Shown here piece after piece: positions 1-5,957 of a stretch of 10,697 bases of DNA (positions within the stretch are counted from its first letter, which is position 1; the number at the start of each line of letters is the position of its first letter). The notes under the pieces were generated by a model. The model searched no databases. It was given only the letters and a program-made list of their open reading frames with translations, and had not been told where the DNA came from. The translations under genes and the position numbers were made by a program. This stretch comes from Clostridia bacterium. Lineage in GTDB: Bacteria; Bacillota; Clostridia; Oscillospirales; Acutalibacteraceae. The DNA lies in assembly GCA_017552845.1 (NCBI GenBank), contig JAFZOE010000007.1, forward strand, positions 1 to 10,697, given 5' to 3'.

Positions 1-149
1 ATGGCAACGTTGACACTTACGCCTGCCTCAATGCAATCAAAGATTCGGGTTACAACGGCTTTATAAGCGTAGAATTTGAAGGCATGGAGGACTGTCTCAG
101 AGGCATTCGCATCGGTTTTGAGAATATAGTAAAATATCTCGGTTTATAA
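1..149 (+). CDS. Sugar-phosphate isomerase/epimerase-like protein, C-terminal fragment
   Basis: Only the last 48 residues are inside the window, read from base 3 to the TAA at 147-149; the gene starts upstream. The visible end has a Gly-Tyr-Asn-Gly-Phe-Ile-Ser-Val-Glu-Phe-Glu-Gly stretch followed by an amphipathic helix ending in Val-Lys-Tyr-Leu-Gly-Leu. That pattern, a late beta strand with a Glu followed by a closing helix, is typical of the xylose-isomerase-like TIM-barrel family (sugar-phosphate isomerases/epimerases, hydroxypyruvate isomerase and inosose dehydratase relatives), where the Glu usually contributes to the divalent metal site. Substrate cannot be told from this fragment. No hairpin terminator follows: the metK promoter begins only 6 bases after the stop, so transcripts reading through would meet the riboswitch terminator next. 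The ATG at base 1 is out of frame and irrelevant. Confidence 0.7.
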   Translation, partial: GNVDTYACLNAIKDSGYNGFISVEFEGMEDCLRGIRIGFENIVKYLGL

Positions 150-155
150 AAACAG

Positions 156-184
156 TTGACAAATTACACTTACGGTTATATAAT
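156..184 (+). promoter_or_regulatory. Consensus sigma-A promoter of the metK operon
   Basis: A perfect -35 box TTGACA at 156-161 and a perfect -10 box TATAAT at 179-184 are separated by 17 bases (162-178). Transcription should start near 190-192, which puts the whole SAM-I aptamer in the leader. A fully consensus promoter implies strong constitutive initiation, with control left to the riboswitch. Confidence 0.9.
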
Positions 185-204
185 ACTAAACGCAAATTGA
201 ATAT

Positions 205-338
205 CTCCTTATTGAGAGTGGCTGAGGGACAGGCCCTGTGAAGCCCGGCAACCTGAATTTCAAGGTGCTAAATCCTGCGGCATCCTGCCGAAAGATAAGG
301 TGTTTTCGTCCGCCGGGAGCATCTTGGCGGGCGTTTTT
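205..338 (+). promoter_or_regulatory. SAM-I (S-box) riboswitch
   Basis: The leader carries the S-box hallmarks in order: GAGAG after the first strand (214-218), GAGGGA (224-229), GGCCC (232-236), GAAGCCCGGCAACC (240-253) and GGTGCTAAATCCTGC (264-278). Helix P1 pairs 207-212 (CCTTAT) with 295-300 (ATAAGG). P3 pairs 251-254 with 263-266, and P4 pairs 278-281 (CGGC) with 287-290 (GCCG). An antiterminator is visible: 284-289 (CCTGCC) pairs with 326-331 (GGCGGG), and 292-296 (AAGAT) with 321-325 (ATCTT). This destroys both P1/P4 and the terminator. SAM binding should stabilise P1, free the terminator strand and stop transcription before metK. From family knowledge, this is negative feedback on SAM synthesis. 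P2 and the pseudoknot were not paired base by base. Confidence 0.96.
307..338 (+). terminator. Riboswitch-controlled intrinsic terminator
   Basis: Bases 307-314 (CGTCCGCC) pair with 326-333 (GGCGGGCG) in an 8-bp GC-rich stem with one G-U pair and an 11-base loop, followed directly by five T (334-338). Its 3' strand is shared with the antiterminator, so the two folds exclude each other. This is the expression platform of the SAM-I riboswitch. Confidence 0.93.
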
Positions 339-391
339 ATTCATGACGCCGCGCCTCTCAATTTGTAATTCTACATCAGCGGAGGTTTATT

Positions 392-1528
392 ATGGCACAT
401 TACTTTTTTACATCAGAATCAGTCACAAACGGTCATCCCGATAAAATCTGCGATCAGATTTCGGACGCCGTGCTTGACGCAATCCTTGAGCAGGACCCCG
501 AGGGAAGGGTCGCCTGCGAATGTTCGACCACAACGGGCCTCGTTCTGATTATGGGCGAGATTACGACAACGGCAAAAATCGATATCCCCGCGATAGCCCG
601 CAAGGTTATCTGCGACATCGGCTATGATTCATCCGACAAGGGCTTTGACGGCAACACCTGCTCGGTTATCACCGCAATAAATCATCAGAGCCCTGATATC
701 GCACTCGGCGTTGACAGAGCCGGCGCCGGCGACCAGGGAATGATGTTCGGCTTCGCCTGCGATGAGACGCCAGAATACATGCCCCTTGCGATTTCGCTCG
801 CGCACAAGCTTTCCGCCCGCCTGACAGCAGTCAGGGTAAACGGCACTCTCCCCTATCTCAGACCGGACGGCAAAAGCCAGGTCACGGTCGAATACGACGA
901 GAGCGGCAAAGCGGTAAGAATCGACACAATCGTTGTTTCCTCCCAGCACAGCGAGGATGTTTCAACCGAGACGCTCAGAAAAGATATAATTGAGAATGTC
1001 ATCAAGCCCGTAATTCCCGCGGATATGCTCGATGAAAAGACGATTTATCATATCAATCCCACAGGCAAATTTGTAATCGGCGGCCCGGCAGGCGACAGCG
1101 GCCTTACCGGCAGAAAAATCATAGTAGATACCTACGGCGGATATGCACGCCACGGCGGCGGTGCATTCAGCGGCAAGGATCCGACAAAGGTTGACCGCTC
1201 AGCCGCTTATGCCGCGAGATATGTAGCGAAAAATATAGTCGCGGCAGGGCTCGCGAAAAAATGCGAGGTTCAGTTTGCCTATGCCATAGGCGTTGCCGAG
1301 CCCGTTTCGGTATTTGTCGAAACTTACGGCACGGGCATTATCCCAGATACCGACATAGCGGCTCTGGTGAAAGAAAAATTTGATCTCACACCTGCCGGCA
1401 TTATCAGAACTCTCGACCTCAGAAGACCTATTTACAGGCAGTGCGCCGCTTACGGCCACATGGGCAGAACCGATATCGACCTGCCCTGGGAAAAGACAGA
1501 CAGAGCTGAAGATCTGAAGGTGAAATAA
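392..1528 (+). CDS. metK: S-adenosylmethionine synthetase (methionine adenosyltransferase)
   Basis: This cytosolic enzyme makes SAM from methionine and ATP with release of phosphate and diphosphate, using Mg2+ and K+. The 378 residues are close to the usual 380-400. Family signatures are intact: Gly-His-Pro-Asp-Lys at residues 14-18 (the His and Asp sit in the ATP/metal site), the signature GAGDQG at 111-116 within a run ending Cys-Asp-Glu-Thr, and the glycine-rich GGGAFSGKDPTKVDRS at 255-270, which carries the phosphate-contacting Lys and Asp residues. The C-terminus ends in the usual Tyr-Gly-His-Met-Gly-Arg and Pro-Trp-Glu-Lys-Thr-Asp motifs. The start is set by GGAGG at 381-385, 6 bases before the ATG. 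It is the first gene behind the SAM-I riboswitch, and its stop overlaps the next start by one base (TAATG), so it is translationally coupled to the glycosyltransferase. Confidence 0.98.
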   Translation: MAHYFFTSESVTNGHPDKICDQISDAVLDAILEQDPEGRVACECSTTTGLVLIMGEITTTAKIDIPAIARKVICDIGYDSSDKGFDGNTCSVITAINHQSPDIALGVDRAGAGDQGMMFGFACDETPEYMPLAISLAHKLSARLTAVRVNGTLPYLRPDGKSQVTVEYDESGKAVRIDTIVVSSQHSEDVSTETLRKDIIENVIKPVIPADMLDEKTIYHINPTGKFVIGGPAGDSGLTGRKIIVDTYGGYARHGGGAFSGKDPTKVDRSAAYAARYVAKNIVAAGLAKKCEVQFAYAIGVAEPVSVFVETYGTGIIPDTDIAALVKEKFDLTPAGIIRTLDLRRPIYRQCAAYGHMGRTDIDLPWEKTDRAEDLKVK

Positions 1529-2490
1529 TGAAACTTTCTCTTGTTGTTCCCTGCTTCAACGAAGAGGGAAATATTCCGATTTTTTACGATACGGTAAAAT
1601 CCGATTTCAAGGATGCCGGCTTTGATTATGAAATAGTCTTTGTCAACGACGGCAGCAGGGACGGCACCCTGCGCGAGATGAAGAAACTGCTCGACGGCGA
1701 GATTCCGGTCAAGATAGTCAGCTTTTCCAGGAATTTCGGCAAGGAATCCGCAATGTATGCGGGGCTTGAGAATTCCGAGGGAGAATATGTGACTATAATC
1801 GACGCGGACCTTCAGCAGAGCCCGTCACTCGCTCTCGAAATGGTGAGAACTCTTGAATCAAAGAGCGATTACGACTGCATCGCCACATATCAGGAGAGCA
1901 GGGGCGAGAGCAAATCTCTCGTCTTCTTCAAAGAGAATTTTTACAAGATTATCAATAAATTCGCAGATGTCGAATTCAGGCAGGGCGCGAGCGATTTCCG
2001 CACCTTCCGCAGGCCGATGGTTGATGCGATTCTGAGCATGGATGAATATTTCAGATTCAGCAAGGGCCTTTTCTCCTGGGTCGGCTTCAAGACAAAGTTC
2101 ATCCCATATAAAGCGGGAAAGAGAGCGACCGGCGAAACAAAGTGGACCTTCTGGAAGCTGGTGAAATATGCGCTCGAAGGCATATTCGGATTCACTACCG
2201 CTCCGCTGAGAATAGCGAGCATAGCCGGCGGAGCATCGCTCCTCGGATTCCTGATTTATCTGATTTATATCATTGTGCGCTGCGCGGCATTCGGCGGAGT
2301 ATATACGTCCGCAAACAGCGCGGTCCTGCTCATTCTGGCAATCGGCGGAATTCAGCTTCTCTGCCTCGGAATTATCGGCGAATACCTTGCACGCACCTAT
2401 ATTCAGGGCAAGGGCAGACCGATTTACATAGCGAAAGAAATACTGAAAAGCAAAAAATACAGCGAAGATACAGAGGTAAAAAATGGATAA
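1528..2490 (+). CDS. Family 2 glycosyltransferase, GtrB/DPM1-like, membrane anchored
   Basis: The 320-residue protein has an N-terminal GT-A domain and two C-terminal membrane helices (about 228-252 and 264-286), the architecture of polyprenyl-phosphate glycosyltransferases such as GtrB, CsbB and YkcC. Seen directly: the nucleotide-binding start Val-Val-Pro-Cys-Phe-Asn-Glu-Glu (6-13), Asn-Asp-Gly-Ser at 40-43, the metal-binding DADLQ at 92-96, and a Thr-Gly-Glu-Thr-Lys-Trp motif at 201-206 just before the membrane part. From the family, it probably moves a sugar from a nucleotide donor to undecaprenyl phosphate at the inner face of the membrane; donor and final glycan are unknown. The ATG shares its A with the metK stop, with GAAGG at 1516-1520 as ribosome site. 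It is co-transcribed with metK, hence under SAM control, which is an unusual partner for a cell-envelope enzyme. Confidence 0.9.
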   Translation: MKLSLVVPCFNEEGNIPIFYDTVKSDFKDAGFDYEIVFVNDGSRDGTLREMKKLLDGEIPVKIVSFSRNFGKESAMYAGLENSEGEYVTIIDADLQQSPSLALEMVRTLESKSDYDCIATYQESRGESKSLVFFKENFYKIINKFADVEFRQGASDFRTFRRPMVDAILSMDEYFRFSKGLFSWVGFKTKFIPYKAGKRATGETKWTFWKLVKYALEGIFGFTTAPLRIASIAGGASLLGFLIYLIYIIVRCAAFGGVYTSANSAVLLILAIGGIQLLCLGIIGEYLARTYIQGKGRPIYIAKEILKSKKYSEDTEVKNG

Positions 2491-3181
2491 TATTACTGTA
2501 AATGAGAAAAAGGTCAAGGATATTGAAGTTGACGGCAAAACCTATGAACGCTATGCCATCAAGACCCACGTCATCACAGACGCGGATGATATAGCCGAAG
2601 TTGCCGTAAAATACGGAAAAGAGCATCTTCAGCCCGGCGACGTATTCTTTATTACGGAAAAGGCGGTCGGCTGCACTCAGGGCAGAGCAATCCCGATGAA
2701 GGATATTCATCCGAGAAAACTAGCGAAAATCCTCTGCAAATTCGTGCTTAAAACCCCTTACGGCATTGGCCTCGGAATCCCCGAGACAATGGAAATGGCA
2801 CTTCAGGAATGCGGCACTCCGAGAATACTTTTCGCGGCCGGCGTTTCGGCATTCGGCAAGCTCATCGGCAAGCGCGGCTGGTTCTATAAAATAGCCGGCG
2901 AAAAGGCGCGCTCGATTGACGGCCCCTGCGACTGCACTCTTCCTCCCTATAACGAATGCGTTTCGCTCTCTCCGCTCAATCCCGATGACGTCTGCGAAAA
3001 GGTTTCAAAGGCTCTCGGCTGCCCCGTCCTCGTCACAGATATAAACGACCTCGGCGGCGTGATTATGGGCGCTTATCCCGCGGATACTGACCGCGACCTT
3101 ATGGCGAGAGTTCTCAAGGATAACCCTCTCGGTCAGTCGCATGAGCAGACACCGATGGGAATAATCAGAGTAGTAAAATAA
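2483..3181 (+). CDS. CofE-like protein (coenzyme F420-0:L-glutamate ligase family)
   Basis: The 232-residue protein matches the CofE/FbiB-type ligase fold from memory of archaeal CofE. Residues 52-68 (GDVFFITEKAVGCTQGR) match the CofE strand plus Gly-Arg loop. A Ser-Ile-Asp-Gly segment (Asp146) is followed by Leu-Pro-Pro, and residues 184-189 (Val-Thr-Asp-Ile-Asn-Asp) correspond to the CofE ITDTNGR motif, where the Asp binds metal/GTP. CofE adds gamma-linked glutamate to F420-0. Here no other F420 gene is visible and most Clostridia do not make F420, so the true acceptor is unknown and a different gamma-glutamyl or amide-forming ligation is possible. The C-terminal Asp-Asn-Pro-Leu-Gly-Gln and Pro-Met-Gly-Ile-Ile-Arg segments resemble a Clostridia-specific branch. 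The start overlaps the glycosyltransferase end by 8 bases, with AGAGG at 2472-2476. It is the last gene before a strong terminator. Confidence 0.82.
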   Translation: MDNITVNEKKVKDIEVDGKTYERYAIKTHVITDADDIAEVAVKYGKEHLQPGDVFFITEKAVGCTQGRAIPMKDIHPRKLAKILCKFVLKTPYGIGLGIPETMEMALQECGTPRILFAAGVSAFGKLIGKRGWFYKIAGEKARSIDGPCDCTLPPYNECVSLSPLNPDDVCEKVSKALGCPVLVTDINDLGGVIMGAYPADTDRDLMARVLKDNPLGQSHEQTPMGIIRVVK

Positions 3182-3188
3182 TAAAATA

Positions 3189-3218
3189 AACCGGACTCCG
3201 AAGAGTCCGGTTCTTTTT
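3189..3218. terminator. Bidirectional intrinsic terminator between convergent operons
   Basis: Bases 3189-3198 pair perfectly with 3203-3212 (10 bp, AACCGGACTC with GAGTCCGGTT) around a CGAA tetraloop, followed by CTTTTTT on the plus strand. On the minus strand the same hairpin is followed by a T-rich run (complement of 3181-3190), so it can also end the glycerate kinase unit, whose stop is at 3223. It closes the metK operon. Confidence 0.95.
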
Positions 3219-3222
3219 TATC

Positions 3223-4341
3223 TCAGCGTTTATTGAATTCGTCTGCTGCCTGCAGAGCGGCGGAGTATAAATCTTTGCGGCAGTCTTTTACAACCTCATC
3301 CCAGGGTTTCGGCTCGGGGCAGGAAAAAAATGTTCCGCTCACTCCGAGAGAATATATCTCCTCATATCCGTCACCCGCACAGCCGCAGATTGTGATAACT
3401 TTTTTGCCGAGTTTCTCAGCGCGCTTTGCAATTCCCGAAATAACTTTGCCGTTGACGCTCTGGGAATCGAGCCTTCCCTCGCCGGTGATTATCAGATCGG
3501 CATCCTGCGCCGCTTCATCAAAGCGGGCTATGTCGAGAATAATATCAATTCCCCTTTTGAGCTCACCGCCGAGAAATGCGATAACTCCTGCGCCCATTCC
3601 TCCTGCCGCTCCCGCTCCGGGAACATCGGCAACTCTTATCCCGAGATCGGTTTCAATTACTTTTGCCATGTTCCTGAGACCTTGGTCGAGCAGGGCGACC
3701 GCGCTTTCATCCGCGCCTTTCTGAGGAGCAAAAACATAAGCCGCGCCGCTCTCACCGTAAAGCGGATTGTCAACATCACACGCGGCAGTCACGGGAATAT
3801 CAACGGGTTTTGCAGGTTTTGAAACGTGTCTTACATTTATAAGATTTTTGCCGACGGGGTTTATTTCATTGCCGTTTTCGTCAGTGAATTTCCAGTCGAG
3901 AGCCGCTGCCATACATGCGCCGCAGTCATTGGTAGCGCTGCCGCCGAGGCCGAGCAGAATTCTATCGGCGCCATCTTTCGCGGCTTTTTCAATAAGCTCG
4001 CCCACCCCTCTGGTCGTCGCAAGCAGGGGGTTTTTATTATCCCCCGCGAGAGGCAGACCGGCGCAGGATGCGGTCTCAATAACGGCGGTTTTATCGTGAA
4101 GCATAAGATAAGATGCGGTCATTTTTTCGCCGAAAACTCCGCTGACTTCACATTCCCTGAGCTCTCCACCCGTAATTCTCATAAGACAGGCGCAAAGCCC
4201 CTCGCCGCCGTCGGCAACGGGAAGCTTTGTGATTTCACAGTTTTCGATTGTTTCCGAAAAAGCATCTCCGATTATGTCGCAGACCTCGCCCGCTGTGAGC
4301 GTGCCTTTGAAGGAATCGGGAGCGATGAGAATCTTCGGCAT
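3223..4341 (-). CDS. glxK: Glycerate kinase, type 2 (GlxK/GarK family)
   Basis: This cytosolic enzyme phosphorylates D-glycerate with ATP, most likely giving 2-phosphoglycerate as in GarK/GlxK, and so feeds glycerate into lower glycolysis. The 372 residues match the usual 370-385. Visible signatures: Ala-Pro-Asp-Ser-Phe-Lys-Gly at 7-13, PVADGGEG at 41-48, Gly-Leu-Gly-Gly-Ser-Ala-Thr-Asn-Asp near 130-140, Gly-Ala-Gly-Ala-Ala-Gly-Gly-Met-Gly near 243-251, and TGEGRLDSQS at 286-295. The ATG lies 1 base after the stop of the M20 peptidase gene and has only a weak AGAGA upstream, so its translation probably depends on ribosomes finishing the upstream gene. No glyoxylate carboligase or tartronate semialdehyde reductase gene is next to it, so the glycerate source is not shown. 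The gene symbol is by family; garK would be equally fitting. Confidence 0.95.
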   Translation of the reverse strand: MPKILIAPDSFKGTLTAGEVCDIIGDAFSETIENCEITKLPVADGGEGLCACLMRITGGELRECEVSGVFGEKMTASYLMLHDKTAVIETASCAGLPLAGDNKNPLLATTRGVGELIEKAAKDGADRILLGLGGSATNDCGACMAAALDWKFTDENGNEINPVGKNLINVRHVSKPAKPVDIPVTAACDVDNPLYGESGAAYVFAPQKGADESAVALLDQGLRNMAKVIETDLGIRVADVPGAGAAGGMGAGVIAFLGGELKRGIDIILDIARFDEAAQDADLIITGEGRLDSQSVNGKVISGIAKRAEKLGKKVITICGCAGDGYEEIYSLGVSGTFFSCPEPKPWDEVVKDCRKDLYSAALQAADEFNKR

Positions 4342-4342
4342 A

Positions 4343-5821
4343 TCAGTTCTCTGCTGAGGCGAGGCGGATATATCTCTTGAAGAACGCCACGCCCGGGCCT
4401 ATTGAAGAAACGGGAATTCTCTCATTTGTGCCGTGGGTGCAGAGCAGAAGATCGACTCCGGCTCTGTAGGGCGAATATCTGTAGATATTCTCGCAGATGG
4501 GCTCGTAGGTGCAGGCGTCGGTGCCGCCCATTACAAGATAGGGGGCAACGATATTATCCTTGCTCTCCTGCATGCAGAGCTTTTCAATAATCTTGAATGA
4601 GCGTGAATCGGTCGGGGAAATCGCGCTCGCCTCTTTCTTCTTGAGGCAGGTAACTTCTATATCTTTATTGCGGATAACCTTATGAATATGATTCTCGACA
4701 TCCTGAGTGGAGACGCCGGGCATCATGCGGAAGTTGACGGTCGCGCTCGCCTTCTGGGGCAGAACATTCGCCGCCGGGCTGCCGCTGAGCATAGTTACGC
4801 CCGTGGTGGTTCTTATCATACTTGCGGCGGGCGGAATCTGCTTCATAACTGTCTTCATAAGCGGCTTCAATGCGGGCAGATTGCAGGTGATGAGCCTGAC
4901 GGGATAGGTGCAGTTTTTGCCGATATTCGTGAAAAGATCAACCAGGAACGGCCTGAGCTCGGCGTCAAACTGATGATTTTCAAGGTCTCTTATCGCCTGG
5001 GCGAGGATGCCAGCGGCCGAATGCTTCGGGGGCTGTGAGGAATGGCCGCCCTTGGCGTTGATGCTGATTTCAAAATCTGCATACCCCTTCTCGGCAATGC
5101 CTATGCCGCAGAGATGCTTATTATTGAGAACGCCTTTGATATCAACGGGAAGCATGGCGCCGCCCTCGTCGATAACGCAGTCAAGATGAATGCCTCTAGC
5201 CTTGAGGGTTTCCATAATGGATTTCGCGCCGCCGTTTTCGTTGGCGACAACCTCTTCATCCTGGCCGAAAAGCAGATAAACGTCTCTCTCGGGCTCAAAG
5301 CCCTCTTCAAGCAGGGTTTCAACAGCTTCCATAACGCCCATAAGGTGATTTTTCATATCGAGGGCGCCCCTGCCCCAGATGAAATCGCCGTCATTGAATC
5401 CGCTGAAGCCGGGATGAGTCCAGTCATCTTCGGTGCCTTTTGAAATGGGAACTACATCCTGGTGAGCGAGCAGGGCTATCGGGTCAAGGTCGCTTCTGCT
5501 GCCTTTCCAATGATATATGAGGCTTGCCTCTTCGATGATTTCTTTCTCCAGCTTTTCGTGAATCAGCGGAAACGCCTCATCGAGGAAATCGTGGAATTTA
5601 TCAAACTGCGAAAAGTCAACCTTCTCCTTTTCGGGATAGCTGACTGTCGGGATCGAAATTGCTTTGCTCAGATGCTCGCAGGCCTTCTCAACATCGACCT
5701 TCTCCTCGGAGAGCTCGCCCCAGTCCTTCTTTTCGGGCACGAATTTCGCTGCTCTGAAAGCGTTGAGACCTGCAACGGCACCCGCCGCGCCTATGATTGA
5801 ATACTTGACTGCCTTTTTCAT
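4343..5821 (-). CDS. M20-family metallopeptidase (PM20D1/carboxypeptidase S-like), N-terminal membrane segment
   Basis: This 492-residue zinc-dependent hydrolase belongs to the M20 family, which cleaves peptides or N-acyl amino acids. The co-catalytic site is intact: His120 and Asp122 (Ala-His-Gln-Asp-Val-Val-Pro), bridging Asp155 (Gly-Arg-Gly-Ala-Leu-Asp-Met-Lys), catalytic Glu189 with metal ligand Glu190 (Gly-Gln-Asp-Glu-Glu-Val), Asp218, and His463 near the C-terminus (Cys-Thr-His-Gly-Thr-Asn-Glu). The Lys-Gly-Gly-His-Ser-Ser-Gln-Pro-like stretch in mid-protein marks the lid/dimerisation domain. Residues 7-25 form a small-residue-rich hydrophobic segment, suggesting a signal anchor with the enzyme outside or at the membrane; the long form and 'HQDVVP' resemble PM20D1 relatives. 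Start: an in-frame ATG at 5857 lies at or upstream of the predicted transcription start, whereas the ATG at 5821 has AAAGGTG at 5833-5827, so 5821 is preferred. Native substrate is unknown. Confidence 0.92.
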   Translation of the reverse strand: MKKAVKYSIIGAAGAVAGLNAFRAAKFVPEKKDWGELSEEKVDVEKACEHLSKAISIPTVSYPEKEKVDFSQFDKFHDFLDEAFPLIHEKLEKEIIEEASLIYHWKGSRSDLDPIALLAHQDVVPISKGTEDDWTHPGFSGFNDGDFIWGRGALDMKNHLMGVMEAVETLLEEGFEPERDVYLLFGQDEEVVANENGGAKSIMETLKARGIHLDCVIDEGGAMLPVDIKGVLNNKHLCGIGIAEKGYADFEISINAKGGHSSQPPKHSAAGILAQAIRDLENHQFDAELRPFLVDLFTNIGKNCTYPVRLITCNLPALKPLMKTVMKQIPPAASMIRTTTGVTMLSGSPAANVLPQKASATVNFRMMPGVSTQDVENHIHKVIRNKDIEVTCLKKKEASAISPTDSRSFKIIEKLCMQESKDNIVAPYLVMGGTDACTYEPICENIYRYSPYRAGVDLLLCTHGTNERIPVSSIGPGVAFFKRYIRLASAEN

Positions 5822-5861
5822 TTTATCACCTTTCTCGTGTAAAATTGAACGATACACATTT

Positions 5862-5890
5862 ATTATAATTTACTTAAATTAAAAATTCAA
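5862..5890 (-). promoter_or_regulatory. Sigma-A promoter of the M20 peptidase-glycerate kinase unit
   Basis: Read on the minus strand, TTGAAT (5890-5885) and a perfect TATAAT (5867-5862) are spaced by 17 bases. Transcription should begin near 5855, giving a leader of roughly 34 bases to the ATG at 5821. Confidence 0.8.
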
Positions 5891-5906
5891 CTGTAATTTT
5901 TCAATG

Positions 5907-5935
5907 TTGACAATCCTATCTCTTATTATTATAAT
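5907..5935 (+). promoter_or_regulatory. Consensus sigma-A promoter of truB
   Basis: TTGACA (5907-5912) and TATAAT (5930-5935) are both perfect, with a 17-base spacer. Transcription should start around 5941-5943, leaving only about 16 bases of leader that begin with the Shine-Dalgarno AAAGGAAG (5942-5949). Its -35 box lies 16 bases from that of the divergent minus-strand promoter. Confidence 0.88.
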
Positions 5936-5957
5936 TTTTATAAAGGAAGTGAGACGG

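Noticed and set aside
238..444. Open frame of 68 residues inside the riboswitch leader
   Set aside because: It overlaps the aptamer, the terminator and the metK start, has no ribosome-binding site and a non-protein-like composition.
1858..2538. Minus-strand open frame of 226 residues opposite the glycosyltransferase
   Set aside because: The plus-strand protein is a clear family member; the antisense frame is an artefact of its codon usage and matches nothing recognisable.
5822..5857. Longer N-terminus for the M20 peptidase starting at 5857 on the minus strand
   Set aside because: The codon is only 5 bases past the -10 box, at or before the predicted transcription start, while the later ATG has a proper Shine-Dalgarno.
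5904..5957. Longer N-terminus for TruB starting at ATG 5904
   Set aside because: It would begin upstream of the -35 box of the gene's own promoter, and the added residues are a low-complexity Ile-rich run with no family counterpart.
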